Assembly: GCA_963617275.1 (NCBI GenBank)
Contig: CAVENX010000012.1
Location: 75,770-139,769 of the forward strand
Source: Limivicinus sp963617275
Lineage (GTDB): Bacteria; Bacillota; Clostridia; Oscillospirales; Oscillospiraceae
Length of the DNA stretch: 64,000 nt
Direction of reading: 5' to 3'
Shown: one piece after another, positions 58,637 to 64,000 of the stretch
How the letters are laid out: each line of letters starts with the position of its first letter
Numbering within the stretch: position 1 is the stretch's first letter
Notes under the pieces: generated by a model
Told to the model about the DNA's origin: nothing
Databases searched by the model: none
Seen by the model: the letters and a program-made list of their open reading frames with translations, nothing else
Made by a program: the position numbers and the translations under genes

Positions 58637-61330
58637 TCACTTTTTCCATGTGCCTACGGGGACAGGCTCTTTCGGGGTTTTCGGCTTGAGTGCGCCCGCT
58701 CTCACCACAGCCCCCGCCGGGCAGACATCCATGCAGCGGCCGCATTTGACACATTCCAACCTGTCAACAACGTGTATCTCACCGCTTCCGCCCATTATGG
58801 CGTCAGCCGGACATGCCTTGCCGCATTCTCCGCAGCCGGTGCACTGTGCGGGAAGTATATGATAGGTGATATATCCCCTGCACACAAGCGCCGCACATTT
58901 TTTACGGCGTATATGCTGCTCAAATTGTTCCGCATTTTCCGCCATATATTTTTTGATCGCGCCGCCTAACTCTACGCCGTAGCTGCACGCGGACAGCTTT
59001 TCAAGCCCGTCTGCGACATATAGATAGTTGTCCAGTTCCTCCGTCGACGCTTCGCCCTCGGTTATGGCCTTTGTGAGCGCCCTGAGCTGCCGGCAGCCGA
59101 GACGGCACACCTCGCACTCGCCGCAGGACTGTGCGCACGCCGTTTCCAGCGCCTCAAGCAGATGATGCACGGCGCACTCGCCCTCTGACGGCGGCGTAAT
59201 GCACCCGCGCCACTCGCACCCGTCAAGCGGCGCCGTCTCGTTGTTGGCAGCACAGGCGGCGCTGTTTCCGCCTGCGGTCTCCTTTTTATAATCCGTCCAG
59301 ATGCGTTCGGGCGCGATAGCGGCTCTCAGATCGCATTGCAGGCAGCGTGACGCTTCTTGCTTTGCTTCTTCGGCGCTGAGCGGACAATGCCCTGCTTTCT
59401 CCGTTCTTTTCATCGCCGCAAATCCGGCGCACTTGCCTATCAGCGCTTCCCGGTTGTCAGCCCCGGTCTTCACCGTAGGGACACATTCCTGCCCGAGATA
59501 TTCTGTGACCGCGTCCGCCGCACGGTGTCCCGAGGCAATGGCCTCGATGACAGACTTTGTGCCTGTCACGGCATCTCCGGCGGCAAACACGCCCTCAGCG
59601 GCAGTCTTCGCCCCGTTCGCGCGGATAAACCCGCGCTCGTTCATTTCAAGCCCTATATCGCCGCACTTCTGCCCGATAGCGAAAACCACAATATCCGCCG
59701 GTACCGTCCGGCTTTCTGCGGCTTCATCACGCACATATGTGCTCTTCCCGCCGCTCGTCTCCTCTTTCAGTCCGGCCACCGTGACCCCGTCGGCCTTATC
59801 CGCGCCGGAAATGGCGGTAAATTCCACCGGTGCAATGATCTCCACGCCCTCGCTCTTTGCTTCCGTCAGCTCTTCCCTGTCGCAGCGAAGGTGAGCTTCA
59901 GGCTTTCTTGCGATAACGCGCACATGCTCTGCACCGAGGCGCACCGCCGTGCGTGCGCAGTCAAACGCGACGTTTCCTCCGCCGATCACCGCAACGCTGC
60001 CTTTTATCTTCTCCACCGCACCGCTGCGCACGGCATGGAGAAATTCAATGCTCGTCGTCACGCCGTCAAGGGAGGCTCCGTCCACCGGCGCGATGCTCCC
60101 GCACGCCGCACCGACCGCAGCTATCACAGCGTCATATCCGCCTTTCAGCAGTCCGGCTGCTGAAGCGATTTCACAGCCGGTTCTTATCTCAACGCCAAGC
60201 GCTTGTATATCTGCTGTCTCTTGCCGGACAAGCTCAAGCGGCAGTCTGTACTCCGGGATGCCATAGCGCAGCATCCCGCCCGCCTCAGCGTTCTTTTCGT
60301 ATACGGTAACAGCGCTGCCGCGCAATACAAGGTCAAGCGCCGCCGTAAGTCCTGCGGGACCCGCGCCGATGACCGCGACGCGCTTTCCCGTCGGTTCACG
60401 GCGTAGGAGCTTTTCTTTCCAGCTGCCGTCGTCAGCAAGCGCGGCCATTTTTTTCAGCTCACGCACGGAAACCGCACCATTCACCATGCCTCGCCGACAT
60501 GCCTCTTCACAGAAGTGCCTGCAAACATAGCCCAGAGAAGCGGGAAACGCAACTTTTTCTCTTATCGTATTCACGGCAAGCTGCAACTCGCCGTTTTTTA
60601 TATGTCTGACATAGCGGGGAATATCCACGTGCGCAGGACATTTCGCCGAGCACGGGATAAGCGCAGCCTCGCGCGTCGGCGCATCGGCGGCAAGTGCGTC
60701 CTCTTTGTCGCGCAGCGCGCCGGTTGGGCATACCTCGACACAGGCGCCGCAGAAACGGCAGCCGGCGTCCGCGAGAAGCTCTTCGGACGGCGCGACGATA
60801 ACGTCATTCTGCGCGTCGCGCTTATAGCGCATAACGCCCACGCCGCGTATATCGCGGCACGCACGCACACAGCGCCCGCATTTGATGCAGCGGTACATAT
60901 CATGCACAAAAAGAGGATTTTCACGGTTTACACCGAAATGCTTTTCAAGCGAACGGAATCGCCCGTTGCTTGCACCGACATACTGTATGACCGATTGAAG
61001 CGTGCATTTGCCGAATACAGGACAGGACGAGCAGTCCTCCGGATGCTCTGAGAGGATAAGCTCCATCGTGATACGGCGCAGGCGGGATATTTCCTCCGAC
61101 TCCGTTGCAACGCTCATACCGTCGCGGGCTTTCAGCGTACATGCACGCACACACTCCGCCGCCCCGTCAATCTGCACGAGGCACAGTCCGCAGCCTCCGG
61201 TTGACGGAAGCATCGGGTGGCTGCAAAGATGCGGGATATAGATCCCGTTGTCAAGGCACACGTTCAAAAGCGTGTCGGTATCGCGGCAGACTATTTCTCT
61301 GCCGTTGACGGTTATGGTTACACTGCTCAT
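58637..61330 (-). CDS. Large multi-cluster Fe-S flavoprotein (NuoG/GltD/NuoF-like fusion)
   Basis: 897 residues. In order: 2Fe-2S ferredoxin domain (C36, C47, C50, C64); NuoG-type H96-x3-C100-x2-C103-x5-C109 site; two 4Fe-4S sites (C148/151/154/158 and C191/194/197/201); a GltD-like domain with its own cysteines (C227, C231, C270, C274, C278) and FAD/NAD sites (VAVIGAGPAGLTAALDLVLR, VAVIGGGNVAFDCART); a NuoF-type CGECEVCRLGC cluster region (about 760); and two C-terminal 4Fe-4S motifs (CTGCGECGKACP, CVKCGRCMDVCP). It should take electrons from NAD(P)H or ferredoxin and pass them to the flavoprotein encoded next. It is divergent from the LysR gene. Confidence 0.88.
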   Translation of the reverse strand: MSSVTITVNGREIVCRDTDTLLNVCLDNGIYIPHLCSHPMLPSTGGCGLCLVQIDGAAECVRACTLKARDGMSVATESEEISRLRRITMELILSEHPEDCSSCPVFGKCTLQSVIQYVGASNGRFRSLEKHFGVNRENPLFVHDMYRCIKCGRCVRACRDIRGVGVMRYKRDAQNDVIVAPSEELLADAGCRFCGACVEVCPTGALRDKEDALAADAPTREAALIPCSAKCPAHVDIPRYVRHIKNGELQLAVNTIREKVAFPASLGYVCRHFCEEACRRGMVNGAVSVRELKKMAALADDGSWKEKLLRREPTGKRVAVIGAGPAGLTAALDLVLRGSAVTVYEKNAEAGGMLRYGIPEYRLPLELVRQETADIQALGVEIRTGCEIASAAGLLKGGYDAVIAAVGAACGSIAPVDGASLDGVTTSIEFLHAVRSGAVEKIKGSVAVIGGGNVAFDCARTAVRLGAEHVRVIARKPEAHLRCDREELTEAKSEGVEIIAPVEFTAISGADKADGVTVAGLKEETSGGKSTYVRDEAAESRTVPADIVVFAIGQKCGDIGLEMNERGFIRANGAKTAAEGVFAAGDAVTGTKSVIEAIASGHRAADAVTEYLGQECVPTVKTGADNREALIGKCAGFAAMKRTEKAGHCPLSAEEAKQEASRCLQCDLRAAIAPERIWTDYKKETAGGNSAACAANNETAPLDGCEWRGCITPPSEGECAVHHLLEALETACAQSCGECEVCRLGCRQLRALTKAITEGEASTEELDNYLYVADGLEKLSACSYGVELGGAIKKYMAENAEQFEQHIRRKKCAALVCRGYITYHILPAQCTGCGECGKACPADAIMGGSGEIHVVDRLECVKCGRCMDVCPAGAVVRAGALKPKTPKEPVPVGTWKK

Positions 61331-61388
61331 ACGGTTCCGCCCCTGTACTCAAGATTGTTAATTTTTTATGTTAAAAGCATAACAGGTC

Positions 61389-61443
61389 TTGATTCATTTG
61401 TGAAATATGTTATAATTCTACTCAGTTATAACCATAAGTTATA
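61389..61443 (+). promoter_or_regulatory. LysR promoter and T-N11-A operator in the divergent region
   Basis: TTGATT (61389-61394) and TATAAT (61411-61416) are 16 bp apart and read into the LysR gene. A dyad TATAAC-CATAA-GTTATA (61427-61443), containing the T-N11-A pattern of LysR sites, lies just downstream of the -10 box, suited to autorepression and to activation of the divergent cluster. Confidence 0.7.
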
Positions 61444-61473
61444 TGTAAACCGCTGCTGCATGGAGAATCGGTT

Positions 61474-62385
61474 ATGATAACACAGCGTCTGAAGTATTTC
61501 GTAACGCTTGCAAAGCTCAAAAACTACACAAAAGCGGCACAGGAACTGTACATAAGCCAGCCTGCGCTGAGCAAGCAGATAGTGTCGCTTGAAGAAAACC
61601 TCGGCGTAAAGCTGTTCGAGCGCAATACGAAGCAGGTGCGCCTGACCTTCGCGGGAGAGGTGCTTTTCGAGCAGGCGAAGCTTCTTATCGCGCAGGAGGA
61701 AAACATCCGCCACCAGCTGAACATCGCCAGCAAGGTAGAAAAGGTAAATCTCATCATCGGCAATTCCACCGGCTGGGGTACGTACCACCTCCCCTACGTG
61801 TTCAACCGCCTTATTATCGAGTATCCGAACGTAAGCATATCTCTGCGGCAGTACAACTATTCCGTCATTCTGCAAAATCTGAGCCGTAAGCTCATAAATA
61901 TAGCCATTGTGCGCGTATCCGATCTGACCCTGCTGCAAAATTACAACTACCGCGTCATTCACTCGTCTGGACTTGCCGCGTTCACGAACAATTCACACCG
62001 TTTTGCCCGAACCGACGCCATACATTTCAGAGATCTCGTCAATGAGACGTTCGTACAGCTCAAAGAGAGTATGAGCGCCCCGTTTATCAACGCCATGACG
62101 CAGATAACGATAAAAACCGGATGCGTCCCGAACATTGCCTTTGAGTACGACAATATTGAAAGCGTTTTCTTTATGCTCCGCACCGACCGCTATGTCGCCC
62201 TGCTTTCCGACGATATCAAGGCGGAAGGACTGCACACCGCCACGGTGGTCGATTCTCAGCCGCTCTTTTTGTGCGCAGTATGGAACAAAAACGATAATGA
62301 TCCGTATATAAAAAATTTTCTTGATGCAATGGTCGGAGAGATGTCGGACAATACGCTGCCAGATCGCACTGCCGAAAGCAATTGA
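61474..62385 (+). CDS. LysR-family transcription regulator
   Basis: 303 residues. The N-terminal winged helix-turn-helix (LKYFVTLAKLKNYTKAAQEL, ISQPALSKQIVSLEENLG) and a C-terminal two-lobe effector domain are complete. It is divergent from the 897-residue Fe-S flavoprotein gene and is the likely controller of the 61.3 to 51.5 kb cluster, perhaps to 47.2 kb. The effector is probably the imported acid or an intermediate. Confidence 0.9.
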   Translation: MITQRLKYFVTLAKLKNYTKAAQELYISQPALSKQIVSLEENLGVKLFERNTKQVRLTFAGEVLFEQAKLLIAQEENIRHQLNIASKVEKVNLIIGNSTGWGTYHLPYVFNRLIIEYPNVSISLRQYNYSVILQNLSRKLINIAIVRVSDLTLLQNYNYRVIHSSGLAAFTNNSHRFARTDAIHFRDLVNETFVQLKESMSAPFINAMTQITIKTGCVPNIAFEYDNIESVFFMLRTDRYVALLSDDIKAEGLHTATVVDSQPLFLCAVWNKNDNDPYIKNFLDAMVGEMSDNTLPDRTAESN

Positions 62386-62397
62386 TGCTTTTAAAAA

Positions 62398-62440
62398 CCG
62401 AATGAGCCGTCCCTTATCGAGACAGCCCATTCGGCATTTT
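62398..62440 (+). terminator. Terminator of the LysR gene
   Basis: Imperfect stem CCGAATG (62398-62404) with CATTCGG (62428-62434), extended by inner GC and GTC pairs, followed by CATTTT. Confidence 0.7.
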
Positions 62441-62547
62441 CATATATGGTTCCGATGTTTTTTGTTCGGATGTTATCCGCCGTTAAGCCGCGTCCTTCCG
62501 CACAGCGGTGTCCGGCGCTCTCTGCGGTAATCTCTCCGCCGCGGCGC

Positions 62548-63651
62548 TCAAAGCATCTGCGACTTTGCAAGACTGCGGTTTTTGTATTGAAGATCGCCTG
62601 TAACGTCCTTTATTATTTCTATCTCAGACGGAAGATCTCCTACGTCCTCCCCGTTGAAGTACACGAACATTATTGCGCGGTCGTCGGAAAACGGGTAGAT
62701 ATCTATTTCAAAACGCCGGTCGTCAAGCGTAAAGCGGTACTTTGTCTTGCGCACACTGTGCAGGGACATGTCGCTTTCCATAAGGTGCGCAATATACTGC
62801 TTCTCGCTTATTGGACGCTCCGTTATCCAGCGTGTACCGTCGTCGGCAATGCGCTTTTCGGTGTAGAAATACAGATAATCGCTGCCGTTCTTTTCCTGAC
62901 GGATGCGGCGCACGATATTGAAGTTGTTCGAGGTGAGATAGGTCTGCATCATCTCGGCAGGCACAGCACCGTATTTGCTTATGAGCATATCGCAATCGGG
63001 CTTCTCTATGAGATATTTGCGCTTTGCCGATTGCGGAACACCAAGGCCAATTATCGAATAGATAGCCGCAACGGCGCGGTTTATTTTATCCTCAAAATCA
63101 ACGGAATTATCAATGACATAAACCTTTGGGTGCTTTGACCACGCTCTGAGCGTAAGATCGTCCTTTTCCCTTGCAACGCCAACATCCTCATACCGTGCGG
63201 CGTTGCCAAAATTGTACGCAAATTCCGCACCCTTTGCGCAGGTGACAAGATGCAGCACGGCGTCGTAACCGGCAAGTATCTCCTCCTCGGTTTTGCCGAA
63301 ATGCGCAAGCGTCTTCACAAACTGCTCGTCGCTGATATATGCCTTGTCGTCAAAAACAGCTCTGTCATATACGATAATGACATTTTCCTCCGGCACAAGC
63401 TCCGCTGCTTTGAGGGCCAGCTTTTCCTTGTGCAGCTGATCGTCAATGACAAAATACTGAAACTGCTCCATACTGACGCAGTTTCCGAACGGCTTTATGC
63501 CAAAGCCCGAAATAAGATCCGTGGCCGTTTCGGGAATGGTTATGACTTTCCATCCGTCTTCCTGCTTGAACTCCTTCAGGATACGGCTTATAAGGGTGGT
63601 TTTTCCCGCGGCGGGGCCGCCTGTAAGAACAATACGCGTAATATTTTTCAA
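62548..63651 (-). CDS. P-loop ATPase (AAA_28-like) fused to a CYTH domain
   Basis: 367 residues. The N-terminal 185 form a P-loop domain with Walker A LTGGPAAGKTTLI, a PETATDLISGFG segment and VIIVYDRAVFDDKAY. The C-terminal part (from about 205) looks like a CYTH/triphosphate-tunnel domain: KRKYLIEKPDCDMLI at the start, basic and acidic alternating strands, and YRFTLDDRRFEIDIYPF. The same pairing is known in the eukaryotic TTD14-like proteins. The substrate may be a nucleotide or inorganic triphosphate. It is a single gene with no operon partner in the window. Confidence 0.75.
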   Translation of the reverse strand: MKNITRIVLTGGPAAGKTTLISRILKEFKQEDGWKVITIPETATDLISGFGIKPFGNCVSMEQFQYFVIDDQLHKEKLALKAAELVPEENVIIVYDRAVFDDKAYISDEQFVKTLAHFGKTEEEILAGYDAVLHLVTCAKGAEFAYNFGNAARYEDVGVAREKDDLTLRAWSKHPKVYVIDNSVDFEDKINRAVAAIYSIIGLGVPQSAKRKYLIEKPDCDMLISKYGAVPAEMMQTYLTSNNFNIVRRIRQEKNGSDYLYFYTEKRIADDGTRWITERPISEKQYIAHLMESDMSLHSVRKTKYRFTLDDRRFEIDIYPFSDDRAIMFVYFNGEDVGDLPSEIEIIKDVTGDLQYKNRSLAKSQML

Positions 63652-63846
63652 TGCTTCTGCACTCCTGAATGATCAAATAATAAATATGGGTTATTTTATC
63701 ATTTTTGCGTCGCTTTTTCAATACTTTACCGCAAAAAGATGTGGTTTTTATCTCTGTAAGCATAAAGCGGCCTTCTGCGGAAAACGCACGCTTCCCATAC
63801 CGGAAATAAATATTTCTGCAAATAGGAAAAAATCGCAAAATAGCAC

Positions 63847-63874
63847 TTGACTTTTTCTTGATATCTGCTATAAT
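63847..63874 (+). promoter_or_regulatory. Promoter of tRNA-Leu
   Basis: TTGACT (63847-63852) and TATAAT (63869-63874) with a 16-bp spacer, about 75 bases before the tRNA. The bases between hold no visible gene. Confidence 0.75.
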
Positions 63875-63947
63875 CACTAATGCCTTAGATGTGGCACACA
63901 AAACAGGGCGAGGCGGTCTTAAATGCGATCGAAGCCTTGTAATATAT

Positions 63948-64000
63948 GCGAGAGTGCTGGAACAGGTAGACAGGCACGTTTGAGGGGCGTGTGTCAACCG
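63948..64000 (+). tRNA. tRNA-Leu (GAG anticodon), cut by the window end
   Basis: The acceptor 5' strand GCGAGAG, a D-arm with GGTAGAC and an anticodon arm CACGT-TTGAGGG-GCGTG with anticodon GAG are visible. Leu identity is supported by this D-arm form. The variable arm, T-arm and 3' end lie beyond the window. Confidence 0.85.

Overview
The window reads as Bacillota, class Clostridia, most like a gut Oscillospiraceae-type anaerobe. The reasons are AGGAGG-type ribosome binding sites, GC-rich core coding, a SleB-type cortex hydrolase, acyl-phosphate (Pta plus Buk) energy genes, many Fe-S flavoproteins, BspA-type surface repeats and a MobL relaxase of the kind found in Firmicutes. This placement is inference from gene content; no rRNA is present.

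Layout. (1) 1-~7.2 kb: right part of an integrated mobilizable or conjugative element: sigma-like factor, a small-ORF region with an in-frame TGA, HTH protein, a likely oriT region, RHH accessory protein, MobL relaxase, excisionase, tyrosine integrase, and a HigBA-type toxin-antitoxin pair with paired operators. It stops next to an initiator tRNA-fMet at 7.3 kb, which may be its attachment gene. (2) 7.6-15.2 kb: surface O-acetylation pair (MBOAT plus DHHW), SleB-like hydrolase, rsmG, a self-regulated TetR gene with a small membrane protein, an RNHCP zinc-ribbon protein behind a possible leader peptide, a YwaF-like membrane protein and a DeoR regulator. (3) 15.4-23.3 kb: DeoR-linked operon with two glycerol-1-phosphate dehydrogenase (EgsA/AraM) paralogues, an AfuABC/FbpABC-type ABC importer with fused permease, and a HAD phosphatase, proposed to import and use a phosphorylated polyol. 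(4) 23.4-30.5 kb: regulator, DUF364 protein, lipoprotein, AraL/NagD-type HAD, GT39-like glycosyltransferase and a repeat-plus-hydrolase protein. (5) 30.7-40 kb: housekeeping: mtaB-serC-serA-alaX, cysteine desulfurase, Ddl, DUF4342 protein, and an ECF sigma/anti-sigma pair with two matching promoters. (6) 40.3-46.8 kb: a 2161-residue secreted Ig-like/BspA-repeat protein. (7) 47.2-62.4 kb: a long co-oriented run (MFS, Buk, MBL, Pta, CocE hydrolase, acyl carrier protein, enoate-reductase-type flavoprotein, GntP permease, fumarate-reductase-like flavoprotein, 897-residue Fe-S flavoprotein) facing a divergent LysR gene. It looks like import, reduction and acyl-phosphate fermentation of an unsaturated organic acid. 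(8) 62.5-64 kb: a P-loop/CYTH protein and the start of a tRNA-Leu.

The most unusual structure is a family of roughly 195-200 bp intergenic repeats. Three full copies (20.77, 30.53 and 40.08 kb) each sit between two copies of the local transcription terminator hairpin. The hairpin sequence differs at every locus but matches on the two sides of each insert. Decayed or partial copies occur at 13.6, 23.3 and 51.4 kb. It looks like a small mobile element that enters terminators and duplicates them.
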